Below, piece after piece: positions 7,238 to 13,832 of a stretch of 17,721 nucleotides of DNA. Both the position numbers and the translations under genes were made by a program. Numbering within the stretch: position 1 is the first letter of the stretch; each line of letters begins with the position of its first letter. Source of the DNA: an uncultured Alphaproteobacteria bacterium (GTDB lineage: Bacteria > Pseudomonadota > Alphaproteobacteria > UBA2136 > UBA6156). The notes below the pieces were generated by a model, which was given only the letters and a program-made list of their open reading frames with translations, was not told where the DNA came from and ran no database searches. The stretch is from positions 1-17,721 of the forward strand of contig CALFWJ010000179.1 in NCBI GenBank assembly GCA_937928525.1. Direction: 5' to 3'.

Positions 7238-7537
7238 TTAAATCACAGAAGCTTTTTCCGCGTCTATATCTTTAAGAATTTGTTCAGAACGCTTACTTTC
7301 ACGTGCAAGCGTGGTCGAAATAAATAACAAATAAATCACTTTTAACCAGCGTGGTTTATTGCTCATAAAAAACTGACGGTTTTTAGCTGCCCATAAGTAT
7401 TCTTTAAGAACTCTCACTTTTAGCTCATTCGATAGCTTGTGGGGAGACATAAGTTGCATTCTGTAAACATCTTCACAAATCCCCAAACCATCAATAAAGT
7501 TTTGCATAGCGCCTTCTGTTTTGTAAGTTTTAGACAT
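7238..7537 (-). CDS. Hypothetical protein, 99 residues
   Basis: I do not recognise this protein. It is small and basic, with helical N-terminal and C-terminal parts. A moderately hydrophobic segment, WLKVIYLLFISTTLA (about residues 64-78), could be a single membrane helix or a buried core helix. The start at 7537 is firm: GGAGGA lies 5 bases upstream. A near-consensus sigma70 promoter precedes it (7573-7601). The stop codon abuts the shared terminator, so this is a compact, independent transcription unit. It lies convergent to sodB and divergent from tRNA-Ile. No function is proposed. Confidence 0.72.
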   Translation of the reverse strand: MSKTYKTEGAMQNFIDGLGICEDVYRMQLMSPHKLSNELKVRVLKEYLWAAKNRQFFMSNKPRWLKVIYLLFISTTLARESKRSEQILKDIDAEKASVI

Positions 7538-7572
7538 TACTGTCCTCCATAAAAAGAAATATAAGTAGCTTT

Positions 7573-7601
7573 TATATAGTTTAATTTTGTATTCATGTCA
7601 A
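7573..7601 (-). promoter_or_regulatory. Strong sigma70 promoter for the 7238-7537 gene
   Basis: On the minus strand, TTGACA (7601-7596), a 17-base spacer and TATATA (7578-7573) stand about 36 bases upstream of the ATG. The -35 and spacing are consensus and the -10 matches at five of six positions. Confidence 0.8.
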
Positions 7602-7651
7602 GTTTGACTCATGCCAAACCTTTAAAAAAGACCTCTACTTGCATTTCCTTG

Positions 7652-7680
7652 TTGACAGCACATCATTTTTTGCCTAATTT
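7652..7680 (+). promoter_or_regulatory. Promoter of tRNA-Ile
   Basis: TTGACA (7652-7657), a 17-base spacer and TAATTT (7675-7680) place transcription start around 7687, about 27 bases before the mature tRNA 5' end. Confidence 0.75.
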
Positions 7681-7713
7681 CCGGTTGTGTTGCTTTCCAT
7701 GAGCAACGCATAA

Positions 7714-7790
7714 GGGCCTGTAGCTCAGTTGGTTAGAGCACTGTGTTGATAACGCAGGGGTCGAAAGTTCAAGTCTTTCCAGGCCCACCA
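7714..7790 (+). tRNA. tRNA-Ile (anticodon GAT)
   Basis: This is a complete 77-nt cloverleaf. The acceptor stem GGGCCTG pairs with CAGGCCC, followed by discriminator A and an encoded CCA. The D-arm is GCTC/GAGC. The anticodon stem CTGTG/CGCAG has one G-U pair and a TTGATAA loop, with GAT at 7748-7750. The T-arm includes GTTCAAGTC. GAT reads ATC/ATT isoleucine codons. Unusually, this species often sits in rRNA operon spacers, whereas here it stands alone with its own promoter and terminator. Confidence 0.97.
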
Positions 7791-7795
7791 GATTT

Positions 7796-7831
7796 CATAA
7801 AAAAGGAAGCCCAATGGCTTCCTTTTTTATG
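7796..7831 (+). terminator. Terminator of tRNA-Ile
   Basis: There is a perfect 16-bp stem: 7796-7811 pairs with 7816-7831, core GGAAGCC/GGCTTCC, loop CAAT, with a T6 run in the distal arm. It starts 5 bases after the tRNA CCA end. Confidence 0.9.
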
Positions 7832-7849
7832 AATCTGTCCTCTTAATTG

Positions 7850-7955
7850 CGGCGGCGCGGGAAACCCGCACCTTGCAGCAAGGGTTACATCCTTCCAATC
7901 CCACGGCAACCAACCGCCTTGCGCTTGGGATGCCGCGCGCCCGTAGCCACGATTT
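7850..7955. ncRNA. Candidate structured RNA or element between tRNA-Ile and the tandem orphans
   Basis: This GC-rich stretch lies in an otherwise AT-rich gap (7837-8029) with no gene. It is dense in inverted repeats: GCGGG-AAA-CCCGC (7857-7869), CCTTG-CAG-CAAGG (7871-7883), and a nested stem ATCCCA/TGGGAT (7898-7903 with 7926-7931) around GCAA/TTGC (7906-7909 with 7919-7922). A possible outer pair is GCGCGG/CCGCGC (7855-7860 with 7933-7938). A T6 run follows at about 7953. I cannot match it to a known RNA family, and neither strand nor expression can be decided. Confidence 0.3.
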
Positions 7956-8029
7956 TTTCGTAAACATAAATGGCTTGCTTTTCTGGCAAGAATATATTAC
8001 ATACAATTTATTCTTAATGGAGAAACATC

Positions 8030-8425
8030 ATGAAAAACATTGAAACAGCGCAAAAGGCACTTGACCAAACGTCCTTTACGCTTGAACTTGAACAAATACC
8101 GCGCAAGCAAACCAGCAGTTTAGAATCCTTGCTTATCAAATACGGATTCAAGCCTGCCACATTAATTTATTATAATAAAAGTTGGTGTGTATTTGTATTT
8201 AAACTCAAAACTGACCCTAACCAAGCAGCCTATGTTGGCCTAAAATACGATGAACAGTTGGAAACTTATGTTGCAAACACCAAGTTTCCTATGCAGTTAT
8301 GTCGAGAAATTCACGCCGCCAAACTTTTGGAAAAAAGCTTTGGCAGCCCTGAAGTGTTAACTCTTGCTAACTCTTTTGAAATGCATGGCGATGTTCTTAA
8401 AATGCCTACATTCACTACTTTCTAG
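8030..8425 (+). CDS. Hypothetical protein, first of a tandem paralogous pair
   Basis: This 131-residue soluble protein is of unrecognised family. It is clearly homologous to the next gene: both begin MKNIETA, share LIK/EYGFKPATLI/VY around residues 42-55, a REI/LHAAKLL-type helix near 87-96 and an EVLTLA motif near 104-109, and have exactly the same length. GGAGAA five to six bases upstream supports the ATG. The shared pattern (helical N-terminus, aromatic beta-like centre such as WCVFVFKLK, helical C-terminus) suggests a small globular domain. It ends in TAG 19 bases before the start of its paralogue, so the two are probably one operon. No function is proposed. Confidence 0.78.
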   Translation: MKNIETAQKALDQTSFTLELEQIPRKQTSSLESLLIKYGFKPATLIYYNKSWCVFVFKLKTDPNQAAYVGLKYDEQLETYVANTKFPMQLCREIHAAKLLEKSFGSPEVLTLANSFEMHGDVLKMPTFTTF

Positions 8426-8444
8426 ATACTTAAAGGAACCCATC

Positions 8445-8840
8445 ATGAAAAATATCGAAACCGCCATTTCGGCTACCAAAAATTCTGTATTTGTAGCGGC
8501 ACTTGAAAAAATACCGCGTATAAAAAGACATGATTTGGCTAACCTGCTTATCGAACACGGGTTTAAACCTGCAACTCTTGTTTATCAAAATGAAGAATGG
8601 AACGTTTTTGCTTATTTGATCGGAGATTCGCCTGAAAAAATTGCTCATATTGGTACAAAATGGGATTGGGAAGCAAAAACCCAAGAAATTTATCTTGTGC
8701 TGCCTCTAGACTTACGGCGTGAACTTTACGCTGCTAAACTTCTCAAACGTACAATTCAAACAAATGAAGTGCTTACTCTTGCAAAATCTTTGGCTGAAAA
8801 TGAAGATATTCTAAAACTGCCTGAGCCTGTTGTGGCTTAA
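8445..8840 (+). CDS. Hypothetical protein, second of a tandem paralogous pair
   Basis: This 131-residue homologue of the preceding gene is of unrecognised function. The start at 8445 (MKNIETA) is chosen over a longer upstream frame from 8364. AAAGGA lies 7-8 bases before it, and it gives the same N-terminus and length as the paralogue; the upstream extension merely overlaps the first gene. Shared blocks with the paralogue include the GFKPATLVY core, the ELYAAKLL helix and EVLTLAKS. Identity looks moderate, so the duplication is old or the copies have diverged under selection. A Rho-independent terminator follows directly (8852-8881). Confidence 0.78.
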   Translation: MKNIETAISATKNSVFVAALEKIPRIKRHDLANLLIEHGFKPATLVYQNEEWNVFAYLIGDSPEKIAHIGTKWDWEAKTQEIYLVLPLDLRRELYAAKLLKRTIQTNEVLTLAKSLAENEDILKLPEPVVA

Positions 8841-8851
8841 CTAAATTTAAT

Positions 8852-8881
8852 CCGCTCCTATTTATTTAGGGGCGGTTTTTT
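8852..8881 (+). terminator. Terminator of the tandem orphan pair
   Basis: CCGCTCCTA (8852-8860), loop TTTATT and TAGGGGCGG (8867-8875, one G-T pair) are followed by TTTTTT. It begins 12 bases after the second paralogue stop and separates it from glmU. Confidence 0.88.
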
Positions 8882-8894
8882 CGCGCCTGAACCA

Positions 8895-8900
8895 TATAAT
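8895..8900 (+). promoter_or_regulatory. Candidate -10 box for the glmU-glmS cluster
   Basis: A perfect TATAAT sits 42 bases before the first in-frame ATG of glmU, just after a terminator. No good -35 is present at 17 bases, where the terminator arm lies. Confidence 0.4.
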
Positions 8901-8998
8901 CTCATCTATACAAACGCACCGCTATCCCTTAAACTGCCTCTATGAAAAATACACAAAATTAGGCCTTCATCATCCTTGCCGCAGGTAAAGGCACCCGC

Positions 8999-10282
8999 AT
9001 GAAAAGCACGTTCCCTAAAGTGCTGCACCCCATTGGCAACCAAAGCATGCTCAGCCACGTCCTGGCCACCGCCAACTGCTTTGACCCACAAAACTTAGCA
9101 CTGGTCACCGAGCACGGTGCCGAAGCGGTAGAAACCGAAGCCACCGCCCACGCCCCCAACGCAACATGCATCCGCCAAGGCCCGCCGCAGGGCACAGGCC
9201 ACGCCGTTAAGCAGGCGCTGCCTGCGCTAGCTGATTTTAGCGGCACCGTGGTTATTCTCTACGGCGATGCCCCGCTCATCACCCCCACCGACATTTCCGC
9301 CCTCCTCGCCGCCCACGAAGAAGATGCAAACGCCGTCACCATCCTAAGTGCAGAAGCTGATAACCCCCAAGGCCTCGGCCGCATCACCCGCGATGATAAC
9401 GGCACCCTAACAGGCATCGTAGAAGAAAAAGACTGCACCGAAGAGCAGCGTTATATTCAAGAAATTAACACGGGCATCTACGCCATCGCGGCCGAACATC
9501 TCGTACCGCTGGTCAACGCCATCAGCAACCAAAACGCCCAAAACGAATATTACCTCACCGATATTATCCAGCTCGCCCGCGCCCAAAATCTGCCCGTTAA
9601 CGCTGTAGTGGCCGACGCCGCAGAAACCCTGATTGGCGCCAACGACCGCGTGCAACTGGCGGACATGGAATGGCACTTCCAGCAACAAAAACGTGAAAAA
9701 TTCATGCTCAGCGGCGTCACCCTAACCGACCCCGCAACCACCTACTTCAGCGCCGATACAACCATAGAACCCGACGTCACAATCGAGCCAAATTGCTACT
9801 TCGGCCCCGGCGTCAATATCGCCATGGGCGCCCGTATCCGCGCCAACTCCTACCTAGAAGGCTGCACGGTCGGCGCCCACAGTACGGTTGGCCCCTTCGC
9901 ACGCCTCCGCCCCGGCACCACACTCGCCGAAAACACCAAAATCGGTAACTTCGTGGAAGTTAAAAACAGCACCATTGGTGCAAACACCAGCGCCAGTCAC
10001 CTCACTTACATTGGCGATGCCACCGTAGGCGATAACGTCAACATCGGCGGCGGTACCGTTTTTGCCAACTATCACAGCCACAAAAAAGTAAAAAATTCTA
10101 CCACAGTCGGCAATAATGCCAGCATTGGTGCCAATAGTGTGCTGGTCGCCCCCACTCAAATTGGCGAAAATGCCTTCATTGGCGCCAGCACCACCGTGCG
10201 CAAACCAGCGCCCAAAAATGCCCTCGTAGCTGACAAACCCGAGCAAATCACCAAAGAAAATTATAATAAAGAAGGAAAATAA
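8999..10282 (+). CDS. glmU: Bifunctional UDP-GlcNAc pyrophosphorylase / GlcN-1-P acetyltransferase, GlmU (start disrupted)
   Basis: GlmU acetylates glucosamine-1-phosphate and then couples it to UTP, giving UDP-GlcNAc for peptidoglycan and LPS. The uridylyltransferase domain (first ~220 residues) shows PKVLHPIG, GPPQGTGHAV, LYGDAPLI, GRITRD, EINTGIYA and YYLTDII. A left-handed beta-helix of hexapeptide repeats follows, with GPFARLRPG, the HLTYIGDA segment holding the catalytic His, and a conserved NY. The open frame without a stop has its first ATG at 8999, but homologues start about 15-20 residues earlier. The essential nucleotide loop AFIILAAGKGTRM is encoded just upstream (8963-9001), in frame and intact. 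An ATG at 8942 would give a normal N-terminus, but codon 7 is TAG (8960-8962). Rescue by amber suppression, an ATC start at 8969 or 8972, or a sequence error are all possible. From 8999 alone the pyrophosphorylase site would be lost. glmS follows with no gap. Confidence 0.9.
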   Translation: MKSTFPKVLHPIGNQSMLSHVLATANCFDPQNLALVTEHGAEAVETEATAHAPNATCIRQGPPQGTGHAVKQALPALADFSGTVVILYGDAPLITPTDISALLAAHEEDANAVTILSAEADNPQGLGRITRDDNGTLTGIVEEKDCTEEQRYIQEINTGIYAIAAEHLVPLVNAISNQNAQNEYYLTDIIQLARAQNLPVNAVVADAAETLIGANDRVQLADMEWHFQQQKREKFMLSGVTLTDPATTYFSADTTIEPDVTIEPNCYFGPGVNIAMGARIRANSYLEGCTVGAHSTVGPFARLRPGTTLAENTKIGNFVEVKNSTIGANTSASHLTYIGDATVGDNVNIGGGTVFANYHSHKKVKNSTTVGNNASIGANSVLVAPTQIGENAFIGASTTVRKPAPKNALVADKPEQITKENYNKEGK

Positions 10283-12112
10283 ATGTGCGGCATCGTCGGC
10301 CTCATTGGCTCCCCCAACGCAACAAACATCGTTCTTAACGGCCTCAAACGCCTAGAATACCGCGGCTACGACAGCTCAGGCATCGCATCCATGGGCGCCG
10401 ATAGCCTCATCAGCATCCAAAAAGCCGTCGGTAAAATTGCAGCGCTAGAAGAGCTCTTAGCCCGCACCCCACTGCCACCCGCCATCATGGCCATGGGCCA
10501 CACCCGCTGGGCCACGCACGGCAAAGCTACCGCCCTTAATGCCCACCCGCACCGCATCGATAACGTGGCCGTGGTGCACAACGGCATCATCGAAAACTTC
10601 CAAGAACTCCGCGAAGAAATCGCCGCCGCCGACATCACCCTGCAAACCGAAACCGACACCGAAACCGTCCCCGCCCTCATTCAACTCGCCCTCAACCAAA
10701 GTAAATCCGCGCTTCAAGCCTTGCAAGCAGCTCTCCCGCGGCTAGAAGGTGCCTTTGCGCTCGGCATTATGCTGGAAGATGACCCCAAAACTCTCTACGC
10801 CACCCGCCGCGGCGCACCTCTGTGCGTTGGTATTGGCGATGGCGTGCACTACATCGCCTCCGACCCCCTAGCACTAGCCGAACACACCAACAAATTTATC
10901 TTCCTCGAAGAAGACGACATCGCCGTCCTCACAACCGACAAAATCACCCTCTATAACGGCAACGGCCAAGAAGTCACGCGCCCCACGCAACTTATTGATT
11001 TGTCAGGAATTCTTGCCACAAAAGGCGGCTACAAACACTTCATGCTGAAAGAAATGCACGAGCAACCCGCCGTGGTCAGCAACATCCTCGCAGCCTACCT
11101 AGAAGACGATGTCCTCACGCTCCCCGCCCTCAATTGGGCAGACATAACCAGCGTGAACATCATCGCCTGCGGCACGGCATACTACGCTGGCCTGGTTGGC
11201 AAAAATAACCTCGAGCAACTGGCGGGCATCCCCGTTAACGTCGATGTCGCGTCCGAATTCCGTTACCGCAACCCGCCCCTGCAAAAAGACGGCCTCTTCA
11301 TTGCCATTAGCCAAAGCGGCGAAACCGCCGATACTTTAGCCGCACTCGAATACGCCAAAAGACACGGCCAGCATATCTTAGCTGTCACCAACACTCCCAC
11401 CAGTTCCATTGCCCGCGCCGCCGATGTGGTCCTAAATATCTACGCCGGACAAGAAATTGCGGTCGCTTCCACCAAGGCCTTCATGGGCATGATTACTGTG
11501 TTTGCGCTTATGGGTTTACAAGCAGGTCAAATCCGCAAAAAAATAGACTCACAAACCTTTACAGCGCATCTTCAAGCCCTCAAAGAACTCCCCGCTAAAC
11601 TCACCCAAACCCTCAGTAACGATGCGCAACACACCAAAACCGCCGATTTATTCCGAGATGCCAACAGTGCCCTCTTCCTTGGCCGTGGCACCCTGCACCC
11701 CCTCGCACTAGAAGGGGCTCTTAAACTGAAAGAAATCAGCTACATCCACGCAGAAGGCTATGCCAGTGGCGAAATGAAACATGGCCCCATTGCGCTAGTA
11801 GATGAACACCTCCCCGTGGTTAATCTTGCCAGCAGCAGCGATGGCCTCCTCGAAAAAACCATTTCAAACATGAAAGAAGTTGAAGCGCGCCACGGCAAGG
11901 TCATCCTCATCACCGACCAAACCGCAGCCCAAACCCTAGACGCAGATATCGCTAAAACAGCCACTCTCATCACAGTGCCAGAAGTCCCCGCCATCACGGC
12001 CCCCATGGTCTTCACCGTGCCGCTGCAAATGTTAGCCTATCATGTGGCCACCATGCGCGGCACCGACGTCGATCAACCCCGTAACCTCGCTAAATCAGTC
12101 ACCGTAGAATAA
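10283..12112 (+). CDS. glmS: Glutamine--fructose-6-phosphate aminotransferase (isomerizing), GlmS
   Basis: This 609-residue complete enzyme makes glucosamine-6-phosphate from fructose-6-phosphate and glutamine, the first committed step to UDP-GlcNAc. Cys2 in MCGIVGLIG is the N-terminal glutamine-amidotransferase nucleophile. RLEYRGYDSSGIA, GHTRWATHG and VVHNGIIENF complete the glutaminase domain (about 1-240). Two SIS sugar-isomerase domains follow, with the ISQSGETADTLAAL phosphate-binding segment in the first and GRGTLHPLALEGALKLKEIS and HAEGYASGEMKHGPIAL in the second. The C-terminus PRNLAKSVTVE is the conserved end. The ATG follows the glmU TAA with no gap, and AAGGA at the end of glmU is its Shine-Dalgarno, so glmU and glmS are translationally coupled. 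No glmS ribozyme is present or expected. Confidence 0.97.
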   Translation: MCGIVGLIGSPNATNIVLNGLKRLEYRGYDSSGIASMGADSLISIQKAVGKIAALEELLARTPLPPAIMAMGHTRWATHGKATALNAHPHRIDNVAVVHNGIIENFQELREEIAAADITLQTETDTETVPALIQLALNQSKSALQALQAALPRLEGAFALGIMLEDDPKTLYATRRGAPLCVGIGDGVHYIASDPLALAEHTNKFIFLEEDDIAVLTTDKITLYNGNGQEVTRPTQLIDLSGILATKGGYKHFMLKEMHEQPAVVSNILAAYLEDDVLTLPALNWADITSVNIIACGTAYYAGLVGKNNLEQLAGIPVNVDVASEFRYRNPPLQKDGLFIAISQSGETADTLAALEYAKRHGQHILAVTNTPTSSIARAADVVLNIYAGQEIAVASTKAFMGMITVFALMGLQAGQIRKKIDSQTFTAHLQALKELPAKLTQTLSNDAQHTKTADLFRDANSALFLGRGTLHPLALEGALKLKEISYIHAEGYASGEMKHGPIALVDEHLPVVNLASSSDGLLEKTISNMKEVEARHGKVILITDQTAAQTLDADIAKTATLITVPEVPAITAPMVFTVPLQMLAYHVATMRGTDVDQPRNLAKSVTVE

Positions 12113-12123
12113 AGAAAAAAATC

Positions 12124-12381
12124 ATGAAAAACATCTCCCTACTCCTCCTCACTTTAAGCTTAACCGCCTGCCTACAAACACCCCCCAAAGTAACAAACAT
12201 CAACACCAAAGACGGCAAGGCAGGTTACGCCATCCGCTGCGGTGGCTCAGCCCGCAGTTGGGCACAATGCTTCGAGCGCGCAAGTGAGCTATGTGGCGCC
12301 AACGGCTATAAACAATACGCCAAAAACACCGGCCGCGACTACGAACGCAGCCTTATTATTGCCTGCAAAGACGCTCAATAA
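12124..12381 (+). CDS. Small putative lipoprotein, 85 residues
   Basis: The N-terminus is a lipoprotein signal: MKN, a hydrophobic run (ISLLLLTLSLTA) and a lipobox L13-T14-A15-C16, so the mature protein would be anchored by Cys16 in the inner or outer membrane. The remaining roughly 70 residues hold three further cysteines in IRCGGSARSWAQCFERASEL and LCGANGY, plus one near the end (IIACKDAQ). They may form two disulfides in the periplasm. This Cys-Gly-Gly...Trp...Cys...Cys-Gly arrangement occurs in small uncharacterised envelope lipoproteins, and I assign no activity. It starts 11 bases after glmS and its stop overlaps the tag start (TAATG), so it is inside the operon. Confidence 0.78.
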   Translation: MKNISLLLLTLSLTACLQTPPKVTNINTKDGKAGYAIRCGGSARSWAQCFERASELCGANGYKQYAKNTGRDYERSLIIACKDAQ

Positions 12382-12944
12382 TGAGCACACTCAAACGCTG
12401 CCAATGGTGCGGCGATGACCCGCTCTATATTCAATACCACGATGAAGAGTGGGGCAAACCTCTTGGCACCGACAACCATAAATGGTTCGAGCGCATCACT
12501 CTAGAAGGTGCGCAAGCAGGATTAAGCTGGATAACTATTCTCCGTAAACGCGAAAATTACCGCACGGCATTCGACGGCTTCGATCCTCTAAAAATTGCAC
12601 AATACGATGCGGCCAAAATTGAAGAACTCCTCCAAAATAGTGGCTTGATCAGAAACCGGTTAAAAATAACCAGCACGGTCAATAATGCGCGTGTTTTTAA
12701 CCAAATTTGTGCCGAGTTTGAGCATTTTTATGCGTATATTGAGCAATTTTTACCAGCGGTGCCCAATTCTGAAAAACCTCCAAAAATCCATGCCGATATT
12801 CCCACCCAAACTGCGGTAAGTGTCAGCATCAGCGCCGATTTAAAGCAGCGCGGCATGAAGTTTGTAGGGCCAACAATTATTTATGCGCTCATGCAAGCAA
12901 CAGGCATTGTTAACGACCACATAGAAGACTGTAATTTTAGATAA
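12381..12944 (+). CDS. tag: DNA-3-methyladenine glycosylase I, Tag
   Basis: This 187-residue base-excision repair enzyme removes 3-methyladenine from alkylated DNA. The N-terminal segment CQWCGDDPLYIQYHDEEWG contains two of the zinc ligands of the Tag family (C7 and H20). VNDHIEDCNF supplies the other two (H180, C184). LEGAQAGLSWITILRKRENY carries the conserved catalytic-pocket Glu (E42). MKFVGPTIIYALMQATG matches the base-binding helix region. Length is typical. The ATG overlaps the lipoprotein stop by one base, showing translational coupling; the biochemical link to glmUS is not obvious. No hairpin terminator is visible after the stop; a minus-strand tRNA begins 22 bases on. Confidence 0.95.
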   Translation: MSTLKRCQWCGDDPLYIQYHDEEWGKPLGTDNHKWFERITLEGAQAGLSWITILRKRENYRTAFDGFDPLKIAQYDAAKIEELLQNSGLIRNRLKITSTVNNARVFNQICAEFEHFYAYIEQFLPAVPNSEKPPKIHADIPTQTAVSVSISADLKQRGMKFVGPTIIYALMQATGIVNDHIEDCNFR

Positions 12945-12966
12945 AATATTGATTTTATTAAAGAAA

Positions 12967-13042
12967 TGGTGCCGGCTAAAGGATTCGAACCCTCGACCTA
13001 CTGATTACAAATCAGCCGCTCTACCAACTGAGCTAAGCCGGC
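12967..13042 (-). tRNA. tRNA-Thr (anticodon TGT)
   Basis: This is a complete 76-nt cloverleaf on the minus strand. The acceptor GCCGGCT pairs with AGCCGGC, followed by discriminator A and encoded CCA. The D-arm is GCTC/GAGC. The anticodon stem GCTGA/TCAGT has a TTTGTAA loop (TGT, complement at 13007-13009). The T-loop GGTTCGAATCC is canonical. It reads ACA threonine codons. It lies downstream of comF on the same strand and converges on tag. Confidence 0.97.
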
Positions 13043-13109
13043 ACTGGTGATGTTTTAACGGATTTTTCTAAGCCGCGCAAGGTCTTTTTATATGTTTTAT
13101 TTCAATGTG

Positions 13110-13832
13110 TTAGCTGGGTTGCGTATAAGCAAGGGTAAGTGCATGAACACTTTTAGCACCTGCTTTTTTAAGCTGAGCGGCGGCGGCGTTTAAAGTGCTC
13201 CCCGTTGTGTAAATATCGTCAATAATGATCACATCGTGGTCAATAACGGCCAATTCGTGCGCAAAAAAGGTCAATTTTGGTAACTTCTGCCGTGCTTTTG
13301 CGCTTTTTTGACCCTGAGGTTTTGTATTAACCACTTTGATAAGTGCTGAGGTTAAATTATACGGTATTTTTTCTGTTTTTTGGGGCGCTGGCGCATTTTT
13401 AACCAAATGTTGCACCAACAGAGCTGCTTGATTATACAGCCGCTTGCGCAGGCGTGCTGGGTGCAGGGGTACAGGTATGAGCAATGGTTTTTCACATTTG
13501 ATAAGCAGTGCATCGAGTTGCGGGCGCAGGAATGATGCCAGCGCGGGGGCAAACTCCGGCTTGTCGGCAAATTTAAATTGGAGGATAAGGTCGCGGGCGG
13601 TGCCTTCGTACAAAAAAGGCGCGTGGAAACTATCTAGGTGCTGGGGTAGGCGCGGGGTTGGCGTGGTTTCTAGGTTCCAGCGGGGGAGTGTTTGCCAGCA
13701 GGTGGGGCACAGGCCTAAGGGTTCTGTGGGTGCCAAAACATCTTGGCAGCTGATGCAGGTTGGCGGCAAAATAAGGCTAACCGCGCGCTGGTATAAATTG
13801 TTGAGGTTGCGGAGGGTTGGGATTTGCAGCAT
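13110..13832 (-). CDS. comF: ComF family phosphoribosyltransferase-like protein
   Basis: This is a 240-residue protein of the ComF/GntX family, which is linked to DNA uptake and is related to PRPP-binding phosphoribosyltransferases. The N-terminal zinc-finger-like region has two Cys pairs (TCISC, about 24-28, and LCPTCW, about 41-46). The middle has the family's LILQFKFADKPEFAP and LIPVPLHPARLRKRLYNQA segments. The C-terminal half carries the PRPP loop VIIIDDIYTTGSTLNAAA. I chose the ATG at 13832, giving an N-terminus of usual length, over a TTG at 13868. Neither has a good Shine-Dalgarno. The divergent methyltransferase-like gene starts within about 10 bases, a pairing that I believe is common in alphaproteobacteria. 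Confidence 0.9.
   Translation of the reverse strand: MLQIPTLRNLNNLYQRAVSLILPPTCISCQDVLAPTEPLGLCPTCWQTLPRWNLETTPTPRLPQHLDSFHAPFLYEGTARDLILQFKFADKPEFAPALASFLRPQLDALLIKCEKPLLIPVPLHPARLRKRLYNQAALLVQHLVKNAPAPQKTEKIPYNLTSALIKVVNTKPQGQKSAKARQKLPKLTFFAHELAVIDHDVIIIDDIYTTGSTLNAAAAQLKKAGAKSVHALTLAYTQPS

Noticed and set aside
7850..7955. 6S RNA or SRP RNA identity for the structured block
   Set aside because: A short AAGGGTTACA match recalls the 3' part of 6S RNA, but there is no room for the 5' half after the tRNA terminator, and the conserved SRP core GGAAGG.AGCAGCC is absent.
8999..10282. Global reassignment of TAG to a sense codon
   Set aside because: sodB (7178-7180) and the first tandem orphan (8423-8425) end in TAG at family-consistent or paralogue-consistent positions; readthrough of sodB would run into its terminator.
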